Assembly: GCF_030247185.1 (NCBI RefSeq)
Contig: NC_080572.1
Span: 299,261,656-299,325,655 of the forward strand
DNA length: 64,000 bases
Direction of reading: 5' to 3'
DNA from: Malaya genurostris
Taxonomy: Eukaryota; Arthropoda; Insecta; Diptera; Culicidae
The notes under the pieces are model-generated. The model ran no database searches, had not been told where the DNA came from, and worked only from the letters and a program-made list of their open reading frames with translations. Within the stretch, counting starts at the first letter, position 1; each line of letters begins with the position of its first letter. A program made the position numbers and the translations under genes. Of the stretch, positions 23,098 through 35,185 are shown in pieces.

Positions 23098-23349
23098 ACA
23101 CTAAGAAAAATTTACATCTTTATAGATGCACATAAATGGAGCGTCGCGATTCACTTACATTCACAATTCAAAGCATGTAAATATGAGTCATATCAGTAAC
23201 TTCACAGTTAATGTAGCTTAAGCTTACATCGATAAAGACGCAAAGTTTATTTTTACATGTTAGGAGATGTAATATTGTGTCATCGCCGAAGAAATTACGG
23301 CATGCTTGAATTTACGTCAAGCGTAAATTTCATTTTTTCTAGGAGTGTA
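23098..23349. mobile_element. MITE with imperfect inverted ends
   Basis: The left end ACACTAAGAAAAATTTACAT is mirrored by the right end, whose complement reads ACACTCCTAGAAAAAATGAA then ATTTACG. Subterminal blocks such as ATGCACATAAATGGAGCGTC also occur inverted near 26925, 34395 and 42105, so it belongs to a repeated family. No coding capacity. Confidence 0.5.
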
Positions 23350-23404
23350 GTTACATTTTAACAACATGAGCAGCATGAGTCTGAGAGGAATGTTACTAGA
23401 AACG

Positions 23405-23620
23405 TATCTCAGCTCGACGAACTGAGCAAATGTCCGTGTGTGTATGTGTGGTCAACAAAGAAGTTGAGATCTCAGACCTAACTGAACCTATTTTGATCAA
23501 ACTAGGTCGCAAATGATAGGTCTCCTCGTCGCTCTGAACGCTGTTGAATATTTTTGAGATCAGATGTTTACTTTTTAAGTTACGCATAGTTTTATGTCAT
23601 CATTTTCAGTTTTTTGACTA
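23405..23620 (-). repeat. Repeat family A tail
   Basis: Inverted copy of the family A tail: CTCAGCTCGACGAACTGAGC, then a TGTG-rich stretch and degraded complement of the CATTTGAATCT block (CAAATGATAGGTCT). Confidence 0.5.
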
Positions 23621-26314
23621 AATCTGTTACAATCTCGAATTGATTGTGCAGATCTCCTATAACAGCTAAGTTTTGACATCCATCGGCGTAATTTGCGGTA
23701 TAATACCTTTCTCAGAATTCCTCGTGCTAGAACGAAATATGGCTTTAACGAACCGTTTTCGAGTATGTGTCGCGTATTCAATACTTTCTGTGATGAATTT
23801 GATTTCAATTTATCTCGTAACACCATTAAAACCCGTTTTCTCCGAATCTTTTCCCGCTAGTTTTATTAAGGTAATTAGACGATATCAATAGTTGTTAGTT
23901 AGCTCAGTAGTTTAAATAAGGGTAATTCAAGATTTCGTTATGTATCATTTGGACAAATGTAATCTGTTGATACAAAAGATGAGAAGATTTTATGCCTGCT
24001 GGAGAAGGAGAACAAAAATCTCAGCTCCAGCGGGCATTTCCCTTGCTCCTACATAAATAAATAAATAAAATTAATAAATAAAATCGTCCTTGTAAACAAA
24101 ATATGTTTTGAGACTTAGATTTCACACGGTAATTGCTTTCCTACAACATTAGTTTGTTGAAATCCGACCATTTTTAACGGAGATATCGATATTTTTGTGT
24201 AAGTGATTTTTACCCCTATTTCGGTAGTATGAGTTTTGAGCGCTGTGTGATAAAGTTGAGCGCATACTTGGATGCAAAGTGAAACTCGATTTCCATGACA
24301 TTTTGCCTCGGATCGATTTTAGCACGGTTCGTTTTTGGCAACATAATAGTTCGAATATAACATATGTAAACCAGATGATGGCAGCATTTTCGAGTTGAAA
24401 ACAATTCCATAATTATATTGATTTAAACTACTCACAGCAATGGCTCTACCGAAATGAAAAGATGAATCAATATTCTGAGTAACAATATTGTTTTTCTGCG
24501 GTAGATAACATAATATTCCAACTGATAAGTATATGCTTCAAAATTTCCACATCTCGCTTACAGTACAAAATATACCGATAAGCGTTTTGCATTTATGAAT
24601 TTAGTTGGACAATTTTTCAAGGAATATTCTCTTTGATTTTTGAATAAAATAATCTGTTGAATTAGAATAAATTAATCTGTTAGATCAGAAGCAGATTTTC
24701 GGCAGTATCGGCTCTTGGCTGCAACCGATTTAAAAAAAAAGGTAAAAACCAACCACGAATCATGCAAAGTTCCCACGTACCTAAAACAAACCCAATGTGC
24801 AATCAGCTTTTCAGCATGACAATGTTATACGTTTTACAATTAAACCGATCTAAATTGCTATGAAATTCAGTCGGCGTCGGGAAACCAGTTACCCATCGGT
24901 AACCGAGACGATTGGCCGGGCATTTGGACGCCTGTGCGCCGCACCGCGTACGAGACAGTTCTTGTATTGTAACATTTCGTAATCAATCGGAATGGGTGTC
25001 CCTTTTTTGCTCGGTCGCAGCTAATAGCTTGACAGTTGAACGGGATCGGTGCGGGTTGTACAAAATACCGGTCTGTGGCGAATAGCGCTCCCAACAACAT
25101 GAGGTAGCCAGCCGGGTAGGACTTGGTGTCTCCGCTAAAACACCGTAACACGAAAGTCCGGTATCGGAGCGGCGACTTTACAAAACCAATTCATTCACTT
25201 AGCATTAGCATCAGAGAGGTTGAGCATATGTCTGTAGTAACCAAACGACCGAACGACGACGAACGGCCAGACCCGTTGTAGCAGCATAAAAAGTGATCGT
25301 CAGGTGGGCTACTATTTATGCTATTGGGAACGGATCAACGGATCGGTAGAAGCAGCTGGGCAGCCGACCAGCACCGGCCAGACTGACAATAATTGTTGCT
25401 TGTTGTGCGCTTTTTTTGCGCAATGCAATGATTTGTATCGATTGAGTGAATATGGCAGGGATAAAAATAGATGAAACTTGTGCTCAATTATTGGTGGACA
25501 TTTCGGTTCAATTCAAGGGATCACGATTGTACGGAATTTTTCCGTCCCACTACGGGAAGATTTGTCATTTAATCCCGGAGTACGGAGATGTAGAACTGTA
25601 ATGTATTTCAATTTCAAGAAAGATGATGGAAAGAGTTTTAATAAGGTGCCAATCAAATCGCACAAGATACGTACCACATGTGTAAATAGAGAGCAGCTAA
25701 AATGCAACGGTTTTGCAGTCTAGACCAACTGGAATCAGCCGCCTGGTAGAGTAATCTGCAGCTGCAATCAGGGCATAATTCAATAACGAACGTTGTACGT
25801 GATCACACAGACGAACGAGACTCCCAGTTGATTTCAAGTATCAATTCCATGCCGCACGCCCACGCTGCAGTACTTGTAAGTACGGGGAAAAAAAAACATT
25901 ACCAACACCACTGCGGCGGCTGCTACTGCATGCTACTCGCGTCTAACAGATCACAGTCAGTCGTGTGGGAAAAGTGATAATTGATTTATGATGTTCGATT
26001 TCTACGACTTCAGACTGAGACTTTCATGATCGCTGAGCCTTTGCTTGTTCGAAGCTACATCTTTCGACCGTGAAGAAAACGTGTGCAGAACTAATTCTAC
26101 ACTGAGGAAAAAGTACTTGAGTGTTTCATAAGCCCTGTTGTATGATTTTCTTAATTGCTATCTATGTGCTGTCTAATTTTTCCGTTCATGTATATCATCA
26201 ATTGTCAGATCTAAAGAAAATTTTTCAAGGAACAATCACGCATCGAGGATAGATCACAACGAAAAGAAAGCAAATGACGGAAAATTGTTTTTGTAATGAC
26301 TTAGTTTTGGATAC
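23621..26314. other. Gene-free stretch
   Basis: No coding homology recognised. An AAAT/AATA microsatellite lies near 24052-24085. The part at 24860-25460 is GC-richer and repeat-poor. Several open frames up to 94 codons exist but have no family resemblance or splice context. Confidence 0.35.
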
Positions 26315-26507
26315 GCCCGAGTTGGCAGTTCAATGCATAGGGCGCCAGGCTTACAAGTCAGTTTTTTCGTATATTCAAGCCCCGACTCGGAAGGATTCTT
26401 AGTGTCAGTAGGATCGTGGTATTAGTCATGCAATGATTCTGTACGCTATTAATCGGCTGTGAAATCTGTTGAAACATAAAGGCCTAATTCCACAAAAGAA
26501 ATTAAAT
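26315..26507 (+). repeat. tRNA-derived SINE, copy 2
   Basis: Same order of blocks as 8808-9000: GAGTTGGCAGTTCAATGCAT, a degraded B-box ATTCAAGCCCC, GGATTCTTAGTGTCAGTAGG, GCTGTGAAATCTGTTGAAAC and an end near ACAAAAGAAAT. It is more diverged than copy 1. Confidence 0.7.
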
Positions 26508-26899
26508 GTCACCCAGATAAAAATATTTTGTGAATTTACATTAATTTTTATGCACATATTTGGAGAGCAGGTAATTGGAAAGATGTCTTGTTTATTGAAA
26601 AATCAGTGCATTCCAATCTAATTTTACATCAATCTAATTTTACATGATTTTAGATCAGATTCTCGACTCAACTGATGTCTATTTCATAGTACTATTGACG
26701 TGTAAATTTCATCATTTTTTTCTGTGCAAGATTTCGCTTTAATGTTGGGTTAGCATGCATTTTAAAGGTTTGGACTGTAATTTACATTCGGCTTGCACTA
26801 CAGCTACTTTGTTATCCAAAGATTCAGTATTCCCTATCCATTTATTCGTTTTAATGCAATGAATTGCATGCTATGGAATTTTTCAATCACAAAATATTA

Positions 26900-26985
26900 A
26901 ATGTTCTTGCACGTAAATTTGCGTGAATTGCAACGCTCCATCTATGTGCATCCTATAAGACGTAAAATCACAAGGTTTTTTCGAA
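26900..26985 (+). repeat. Fragment of a MITE-like family shared with 23.1, 34.4 and 42.1 kb
   Basis: The block ACGTAAATTTGCGTGAATTG with CGCTCCATCTATGTGCATC and GTAAAATCACAAGG also appears at 42080-42150 and, degraded, at 34365-34430. Confidence 0.55.
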
Positions 26986-26999
26986 ATGTACAAGGATGG

Positions 27000-27270
27000 T
27001 TTTTATTGTATCTGGCGACTCTCCATACGATTCAATCGGTGCCATCAAAGAAAGACAGATATCATCGCACCTACAATAAACAGGCATGGTTCATCGCACA
27101 CTGAATGAACACCAGTGCGAGAGCAAATATCTGTGCATGACGGCTTAGCACGCTGCTGCTGGGGATTCGCTCCGAAGCAACAAACGGCCGTTCATTCTCG
27201 TTTTACGATCCGATTCTATACGGGAAGAGGATAATTGCGACAGAATCATTTTACTATCGTATGGTATCAC
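27000..27270 (-). repeat. Dispersed repeat D, copy 1
   Basis: The complement of this stretch matches 57826-58090 over about 260 bases. Shared blocks include GATTCTGTCGCAATTATCC, CGTTTGTTGCTTC, CAGCAGCGTGCTAA and GCGATGATATCTGTCT. No coding frame or inverted terminal repeat was seen. Confidence 0.7.
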
Positions 27271-27424
27271 AATCGCAACAGGTACAATATTAGCTCTTCA
27301 GAGGTTATCATATAAGTTTTTTTTAGGGAAGTATATCAATTGTCCCTTACATGGGAATATTAGTCTTATAACAATTGATACTTGTTAACGAGTACAGATA
27401 CTTATACAAATAATTAGTTAGTTT

Positions 27425-28075
27425 CTGCATTGTTAAGAATCTGAATTCTGGAACTGAATTTTGGAGCCGAAAGTCAGAACTGAATCCTGAAACTTAATTT
27501 TGATGCCAGATTATGGTACTGAATTCTGAACCTGAAACTGGGAACTGAAACTGAGCTCTAGAACTGAATTCTTGATCTGGATTGAAACTGAATTCGAGAC
27601 CAGGATTCTGATTCGGAACAAAGTTCAGACTTTTAGTTACAAAATTCCGGTCCAGGATTCAGTTTACAATTTTGGATCCCGAATTCAACTTCGAAACTGA
27701 GTTCTATAATACCGATGCAGAATTTCATTCGACAATTTTTAGAATATATTGCCTGAATTCAATTACACTTTTAGAATCTTGAAAGTGGATTTAGGAATCA
27801 AATTCTAGACCTGCATTATGGTGCTGAATTCTAACCTGCACTTTTGAACTGAATTTTGGAAATACAACTGAGCTTTGGATCTGAATTCTGACCCTGGATC
27901 TTGGTCTGAAGTTCCAGAACTCAGTTTCCGAATTCTGAACCTGAGTTCTAAGTCTGGACAGGAATTTGGAAACATAATTCTGATCTGAACCTCAATTTCA
28001 GTTCCAGAATTCAGTTCCAAGTCCAGAAATCATTTCAAGAATCCAAATCTAGAATCAAGATCCTGATAATCATAT
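27425..28075. repeat. Degenerate minisatellite built on GAATTCTGGAACT-like units
   Basis: For about 650 bases the sequence is a run of variants of GAACTGAATTCTGGA and its complement-like forms, with a period of roughly 11-23 bases and no fixed unit. GAATTC occurs many times. It has no coding meaning. Confidence 0.8.
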
Positions 28076-29742
28076 CTCCGATGACGGAGAGGAAAAATAT
28101 GTTGATATGTTGAATGAAATAAGAGATATTCACGATCAAAAACTTATCACTCTTACAGAGGGTAAATTTTGAAAAGACGCGTTATCACTATGTTTATATT
28201 AATAAAAAATACTACTAACAGGCCCACGCAAAAAGGTAATTGATTAAGTGATTTATCGATTCAACATTAGTTTCTATTACGTTGAGAGTTAGTCAGATTA
28301 AACGTATGAAATTACGATGATAGGTTGACTTTGCCTCTTTTACACAAATCCATTGATTCCGTATATTGTTATCCATATAGAACTTTTGTTTAACTTGACA
28401 TGACGGCATTTACCACAATTTATATGCTGTAAGTTTTGTGTTCATACTCAATTAAACACCTGGTTCGAGCACATGAATCTAGTAGGCTTAGTAAAATTTC
28501 CACACAAAATTTCGTTGCCCGCCAAACAATTTCATTAATAATCTAGTATTCATACTCGTCAGTGGCGAAGCATTGCACGACTCGATACGCGTGAAATAAT
28601 CATTTGAGGGCTGATGCCAGTCTCTCGCAAATGTGCATAATGACTCTCGATGGGCCGAGTGGCCAAGAAAGTTTTGATATTTTTTATTACAAGTTTGACT
28701 ACATCAAATAAAATCCAATAAAGCTACCGCTTGATTGGCAGCCGATTTTATTTCTCTCTCATGTTTCGTTACGTTACCAGAAAACTGGAACAGAAAAAAT
28801 GGCGCCGCCATAGAAATCGACTTACCTTCACAAAAATAACATCCACTTCGTTTTTATCGCGACAACATATATGTTTTTATGCACTAATCGCATTTAAATT
28901 AAATTATCTAGACATTGTCAGCATAGATTGTTGATCCATGCTTTTGAGGGCGAGATATTCAATGAACAAGTTGAAAGACGGCGTTTTCAGCTATGCAATT
29001 CTTCCTTCAGAAAACAGACTTTCCCGACCGCTAAAGTCAATGAATCATTCTGAAATTGTTACAGAATAATCTGAACTAATTTTCTAAGAGATTGTCAGTT
29101 GGGTTTTTTGATATTCGTCACCGTTTCTGAGAAAATCAGATTTGAAGCGTGAATATAGTCCTCTAAAACACACTGGCCTCAGCTTTTAAAATCTTCGATC
29201 TGTGAAAGTTTCAGACAAATACGTTTATTTGATAATGATTTTGTTGGAAAAGTGACGAAAATAACAATATTTTTATAATATTTCTTCGGGACAGTACTTT
29301 TATCTGGACGATTTTACGAATTCTGACCCATGTACTTTCCTTATATCGTAGTAACTCGAAAACTATGAACTAGATAATATCTAAGTTCTAGGAAATCAAT
29401 GGAACACTCTAAAAAGCATGTCCACTGGAAGTAAAAAGTGAATGCTTCTCTTAGTTTTAATCCTAGGAACCGGAAAAAGTAATACTAAGATAAAACCGTA
29501 CCATCAATATTTTTTTTTGTTATGAAAAAAGTGCTATTTGGAAAATATGAAAGTAGTTGCTAAATTAATGCACAGACATTCGCAAAACTTCATGTTCTCG
29601 ATGGAAAATAGTCGTTTAAATACTACAATATTATTTTATTGTTCAACAGCAATAAATTTTACCCTTCATTTCTCCATATATTTGTTCACATTTCATTCGA
29701 AAACCCCCAAATTATTGTTGCAAATTCTGAAGGTATAGTAAA
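28076..29742. other. Gene-free stretch
   Basis: AT-rich DNA with eroded repeat phrases but no recognisable gene, RNA or bounded element. Confidence 0.35.
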
Positions 29743-29807
29743 GATATGCTTAGAAATCAGTACAAATTGGTTCAAGTAACACGTTTCCCTAGTTATTTGG
29801 AGATTTG
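29743..29807 (-). repeat. Relic of the non-LTR 3' end seen at 47.3 kb
   Basis: AGAAATCAGTACAAATTGGT through TATTTGGAGATTTGTGCC matches 47318-47382 with about 80 percent identity by eye. At 47 kb this sequence forms the 3' end of a minus-strand retrotransposon, so this is probably a 3' fragment of an older insertion. Confidence 0.5.
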
Positions 29808-29938
29808 TGCCTAGTTTTATGTAATTGGTAGATTAGAAAAAAATTGGATGAAATTCAGTAGCAGGCTGTATTACTATGGGACCTTCAAATTGTCTGTGAA
29901 TGTTCCGCACACGGGTTTCGAAATGTTTGAACCTAGTA

Positions 29939-30304
29939 CGAGGTCTGTTCAAAAAGTTCCCGGAATTTTTTAATTGCGCGCGTCTTTTTCATAGCAGACT
30001 CACCGTAGGCTCTCTGTAACATTTCGCACACTTGGTTACACTTTATTTCATTTTTCACGCAAAATTTAATACAAATTCTTTGACTCTTCAATTCTTCCAT
30101 TGTTTAAACTAACAAAAATCGCCGAGCTCAAAAAAACACGTCTACACCAGCCGCTACAAGACAGAATGTAAACAATGAATACAGCTGAAAATTTCACCAT
30201 ACATTAGGGACATATGTACCAGCACAATAAAAAAAAAATTTGACCACCGGACTCTCCAGACGCGCGCAATTAAAAAATTCCGGGAACTTTTTGAGCAGAC
30301 CTCG
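29939..30304. mobile_element. MITE, 366 bp, with 47-bp inverted repeats and TA duplication
   Basis: The ends CGAGGTCTGTTCAAAAAGTT and onward (29939-29985) and their complement (30258-30304) match at 46 of 47 positions. TA flanks both sides (29937-29938 and 30305-30306). GAGGxCTGTTCAAAAAGTT termini and TA targets are typical of mariner-type elements, so this is a deletion derivative of such an element. There is no transposase inside. Confidence 0.88.
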
Positions 30305-30809
30305 TATAAGCCCCTTCAGTTCGAACCATCGAGAATATTTCAACTTGCAATTCTTTCTTGGTAAATTCCTCATATTCCACACAGACCATTGCAAAACTGT
30401 TTCGATTTTGGTAAGGACCTTGACATAGGGGAAGATGTTCGGTTGCCGGCAACCCACCATAACTTTTGACATAACGCAGATAGCGTCATTTCGACAAATG
30501 TCATGTGTGTTTAATAGCAGCACGTTCTTTTTGTGCCGAATACCAAAGGAAACAGACGCTTGTACTTTTTGCTGCCCTCAAAACAAGCTTTAATTACGTG
30601 AAAATCAACATCAAAGTTTTTTATGACTTTTTTATAGTATCATAAGTTGAAAAGCATCAATCGAAAAGGTGAGTGGATTGAATATTTATGAGGTGGAATC
30701 GATCTATTTCGTGATTTAATACCGGATGCTATCAAAATTTCTACCGATTTCTACCGATACCGACACCCCATTTTTTTTCGACAAATCGCGAAAAATTGTC
30801 AGTGATATG

Positions 30810-31012
30810 CAGAGATGCCAAATCTGCAAATTTGTCTGTAAATTATCAAATTTCTTAGTTAACATGTAAACCTTTTTTCGTCTTAAGACTTTTCACAGAC
30901 TTTTGAAACTTCGATTGTTTGCAGACATTCGTCAGAAATTATAGACTTTTGTAAATTGACGCGATCTTTTCGTTTTTGCTAACTAAAATGATTGTACTAA
31001 CTGGCATCTCTG
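30810..31012. mobile_element. hAT-type MITE, 203 bp, perfect 8-bp target duplication
   Basis: The 11-bp inverted ends CAGAGATGCCA (30810-30820) and TGGCATCTCTG (31002-31012) are flanked on both sides by GTGATATG (30802-30809 and 31013-31020). CAGAG termini with an 8-bp duplication are diagnostic of hAT-type insertion. It has no coding capacity and is nested in the pogo-like element. Confidence 0.92.
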
Positions 31013-31096
31013 GTGATATGCAACACGTGGACAACTTGACGGCTTCAATACATCCGTCATATAAGTAAAAACTTTGGTTCTCTGGTTCTGTTAGCC

Positions 31097-31351
31097 ATGG
31101 CGACTTCAAACAAATCGTCCAAGTCAATCAAAATTACCTTTAATGCACTGAATAATGCCATTAAACGTTGCTTAGTAGATAAGAAGCCAATAAATTCGAC
31201 TGCAGCAACGTATTCAATTCCACGAAGCCGGTAGAAGACCGGCCTAATCAACACCAAAGGCCCACCATCCAAATCATTGGTCAAGAGAGCCAAGGCGAAG
31301 TCACCATCAGACAATGAAGAGTTTTGTCCAAAACGCCCCCGAAAAGAATAA
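31097..31351 (+). pseudogene. Truncated pogo-like transposase N-terminus
   Basis: The ATG at 31097 opens MATSNKSSKSIKITFNALNN, then IKRCLVDKKPINSTAATYSI followed by PRSR. This resembles the psq-type helix-turn-helix of pogo/CENP-B-like transposases (a basic helix, then AATxYxIPRS). A TAG at 31232-31234 interrupts it. The same frame continues with a lysine-rich linker (SLVKRAKAKSPSDNEEFCPK) to a TAA at 31349-31351. The DDE catalytic domain is absent, so it cannot transpose, although it could in principle still encode a small DNA-binding peptide. The family call rests on a short motif. Confidence 0.55.
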
Positions 31352-31649
31352 ATTTTGTTTTTTCTTTGAATAATTGCAGTTTTTACTGATATTTTTCCAT
31401 TTTTAGCGAAATTTCTTGGGGTGCCGGTAACCGAACATCTTTTTTGAAATGGCCAAAACTTATCACTTTACTAAATTGATAATAAAGTTTTTTCAATCGA
31501 TTGAATTAACTTAGTTTCTTATTCAGTTGTTAGCTTTCTTCAGACTTTAGCTTTCCATTGATTTATGTATATCCGCATAATGTGCACTTAGTCAGAAGTT
31601 ATAAGCTTAAAAGAAAAGGGTGCCAGTAACCGAACACTCTCCCCTACTC

Positions 31650-34220
31650 ACGAGTGTAAGGTTGGAAAATTTTTCTCACGATTCACGCATTGAGAGGCAG
31701 TAAGTTCCTATATACCAGATTGACGATGTTTCACACTATGCAAAGAAATATCGAACCGCTCTCGGTAAAGTTCTCGGTAATCAGCAATATTGTTTGTGAC
31801 CCTTTGATAAAAATGAGTCTTTATATTCTCTAAACTAAACAATTGTTTTCAAAAGCAGCTTTGGTACGATTTGGCTAGCAGCCACTGCAGTCAAGAGACA
31901 CTTCAGTGATACCGTAAAATTGACTCAGCATGTTTCAGTGATAAAGAGATAATAAGAAGAATAAGCGCGGTTCCAATTGAGTGTGCGGAATTCTAGAGGA
32001 CAGATCAAGTTCGTATGAACCTAAATTGGTTACATTCGGCTCTGAATGGCTTTGAATTTGGTTTACGCATCACTCCTCATTTAACTAATCAATGTGACTA
32101 CAGAACTGATAATTAATCAACTACGACACAAAAGACACCCACAGAACCTATGTTAGTGGATCCAGACGGGCCTAGTTTGTAATATTTCTGTACGCTATGT
32201 ATCTTACGCATCATTAGCGATTCGTTCACAATCGACAAATTAAATTTGGTTTTCGACTAGAGAACATCAACGAAGTGGGTGATATTCAAGACGCGTGTCT
32301 GGCTTGCATCCGACCCCTTCGATTCGATTCGATTCGATCAACTGGTTCTGATAGGCAAGTTATGTTCCGTGCATATGCGGAGATTGCAGACGGCTGATTA
32401 CAGGCATGTGTAGACTTACGGATGCCTCCAGTTGAACTGTCAAATCCGAATCTAGCAATTAAAACGCAGTTGATGTTCATGCTTCAATCAGTTTATTCAT
32501 GGTTCGTACAGGCAGTGCCGTCCCGGAGAAACGTGTTTTGTAATGTGCTGCGAATTATCGGTGGACTCTCCCCTTTCTTGTGTTGATGGAAGATGTTAAG
32601 ACGATGATCTAATTCAATGGCTGCACCTCACCAGACACACCGATCGGTTACAGTTCGAGTAAATAAGTACAGCCTCACCGATGCAGCCGGCAGACATAAG
32701 TCACTGTAGATCGCGCAGCAGCAGACAGTGAAACCTCTGTTCGATTGAGAAAAGGGAAATTCGCCAACTCGGCAAAAAAAACACATAAACAAACATCAGC
32801 CAGCGGAGCCAGGAGGGAGTGCCATCCATCGGATGGAACTTACATACATGGGTTTGAAGCGAAACCGATGCTTCCCATTTGAATAGATTGCTTGGGTCTT
32901 GTTTTGATGCGATTTCTAAGGGGCAAGGTTCGAACGAATCTTGACTCTACATTTGATTTTTCGAATTATTATATATTCTAAACTCAGAATGAAGCGAAAT
33001 TATTTGGACAATCTTTTTTTGAATGAAACTGGAGAACAAAAAGTACTGATAGAATAATTTACCGTACTTGTAGTTAAATACGAAACCCACTGCCACTTGC
33101 ACAAACAATGACGTAAATGCACCGAGAAAAGGCTACGTGAGTTCCACTCTGAATTCGTCAGCGCAAATAGCAGGGGGAAAACCCAGGTAGAACCTGTAAC
33201 TTCCCAGACTGCGAATGAGTCCCAAAACACTTGAATATACACGGAACAACACGGAAAAAGGGTCGAACAAAAGAAACCAAAGCTAAACCCAGAAAAAAGG
33301 ATGGATTCATTCAGAAGCCTCTACGGGAAGTCTGAGAAGGATGACAACTAATTATGAATCAACTGCTACCCTGCGGCGGTTGGACGTGTATTTGTGAAAA
33401 AATGAAATAAAACACAAACAATCCTAACCGAATCAAGCGAAAGAAACATGATAATGTGAGAAAGGACCTGCCCGAAGTAGCAGTGCGCAACAAGTGACCG
33501 ACACCGTCGTCGTCGGTGTCGTCGTCGGAGAGGTAACCGGATATCGATGGGATTTCAGATAAGACGAGCAGTTCATGGAATACAATTGTTGATCGAGCAG
33601 ATATTGTCCGCAAACGAAACGTCCGATGCGAGTGGTGGTTTGTTCTACTAGGCGTCAAATTATTTTCCAGCTCATGCACGTGTTTGGAAATTCCTAGCAT
33701 AAATCGGATGTTTTATACCGTCATAAAATTGTAGTAGTTTTTTTGGTTTCCTCTACCTCATTATACTCATTTGCAACTCAAATTTCTGAATTATTATAGC
33801 GGAAAAATACAAACGAAAAACTCTTTCCTTTCAATACTGCATGTAAACAAAATTTCTTACATCCTCAAATATCCAAAAGTGCTTGAATATCTTCAGATGA
33901 CATGAAACTTTGCATGGAAATTCTAGATATCAACAACGCAGTAATATTCCAGAACTAAATGTAGCATAGATGCATTTAGTGTAGCAAAAGTCTTCTCAAG
34001 CTAAATGTAAAAAACTATAATTCCATATCATTCATCAACAAAATTCTGAATTTTACAGGTAGCATAATTCTACAATCGATACAATTCATAGCTACTTATC
34101 TTGTCAAGTGACGCAATATTCCTTTCGTACAGAATTTTACTGATTCCGAGTGTAATTTGCAGTCGGCTACCAAGTGCCACTGTATTGATTTATATGTATC
34201 ATGTATTCATATAAATTGTG
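31650..34220. other. Gene-free, partly repeat-poor stretch
   Basis: No coding homology recognised. From about 32480 to 33700 the sequence is GC-richer and lacks recognised repeats, with a short GATTC tandem run at about 32319-32337. An open frame on the minus strand (33359-33700) has an acidic DDDTDDD patch but no family resemblance. The stretch lies in the presumed first intron of yorkie or beyond its 3' end. Confidence 0.35.
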
Positions 34221-34224
34221 CTTT

Positions 34225-34440
34225 TGTGGTTTAGTTGATTAGCGGCGTGCTTTGTGATCTAATGTTTCTCGGTTCAAGCCGCGCTGTAGCTATCGATCAT
34301 CTGTTGTTTTTTTTTTTAATTTTAGTCGATTACAAACCATATAATTTTCGAATCACACAATTTTACACGTTCTTGAATATAAGTTTGTGTGCACTCCATT
34401 TATATGCATCTTATAAGATTTTTTCGAACTGTGTTCAGTA
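34225..34440 (+). repeat. tRNA-like SINE of a second type, copy 1
   Basis: The tRNA-like head TTTGTGGTTTAGTTGATTAG and B-box GGTTCAAGCCGC are followed by a T-run. About 60 bases further on comes a block matching the 26.9 and 42.1 kb repeat (TGTGCACTCCATTTATATGC). The same arrangement occurs at 41935-42165. tRNA-related SINEs (Feilai) are known from Aedes; I cannot tell whether this is that family. Confidence 0.55.
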
Positions 34441-35139
34441 AGAAAAAACGAAACCCTATCTATAGACATACATTTAGGAACTTAAATTCTCAGGAATTAC
34501 TCAGCTCAGCTCTGAGATTTGTTGTTGCCTCTGTGAGAATTTTTATGGACATCTCCAGAACAAGCTTCTGTGGCTTATGCTTATGGCAGTTGGACACAAA
34601 TTGATGCCTCAGTTGCAACGTCGAAGCGGTTTTATTAAAAAAGTTATTGACAGATTTGCTCGACGTGCAGAGTGGCCAATTATTCCATTGTATCGATGAT
34701 ACGATGATTCCCATCAGAAAGCATATTGTTACTTCATTGTATTGAAAAACACAAACGAATATCCATTTCTCAATTTTCTGTAATTTTCAGTTGCAACGAA
34801 CTGTTATATCTTATAGCATACCACATAAGTAGTGCACAACCAGTAATTTTTTTCACGAGACGCCACTGTGTTGTCTAAAAATGTCGACAATTTCTAGGCA
34901 AACTGCGTAGATAGAAAAAGTTGTAGTTTTGTGGTTGATAACGTCAATTGTATAAGTTTCAAGCGGTTTTCAAGGTTTGTGGATAGAGGGCGCTACATGT
35001 TTTCATTTTATTTTAATTCAGACTTTATTACATAACATATAAAAAAATTAACCAAGCGAAATTTTCCGTCACTGAGTAACAATCTTTCAAGCAAGACTAG
35101 AAATTGAAAAAAAAATTATATGCTATGTAAAAACCTGCT

Positions 35140-35185
35140 TTAATCTACCTAGTGGTGTAATGATGCTTCTCTCATATAAAAAATA
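35140..35185 (+). repeat. Repeat family A head
   Basis: TTAATCTACCTAGTGGTGTA followed by ATGATGCTTCTCTCATATA matches the head at 11801. Whether the 1.2 kb between this head and the units at 36420 belongs to one element is unclear. Confidence 0.55.

Larger units (their letters stand above)
30428..31644 (+). mobile_element. Pogo-like non-autonomous transposon, 1217 bp
   Basis: The left end GGGGAAGATGTTCGGTTGCC (30428 onward) is mirrored at the right end (complement of 31611-31644, GGGGAGAGTGTTCGGTTACT). TA duplications are at 30426-30427 and 31645-31646. A short frame with a psq-type helix-turn-helix lies inside. TA targets and this DNA-binding domain suggest the pogo branch of Tc1/mariner. 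A hAT MITE (30810-31012) is inserted in it. Confidence 0.75.

Noticed and set aside
24867..25151. 94-codon minus-strand frame in a repeat-poor region
   Set aside because: No recognisable domain, codon pattern or splice context; no start context stronger than chance.
33359..33700. 113-codon minus-strand frame with an acidic patch
   Set aside because: No family resemblance, no splice or promoter context beyond chance; low-complexity GTCGTC text creates the acidic run.
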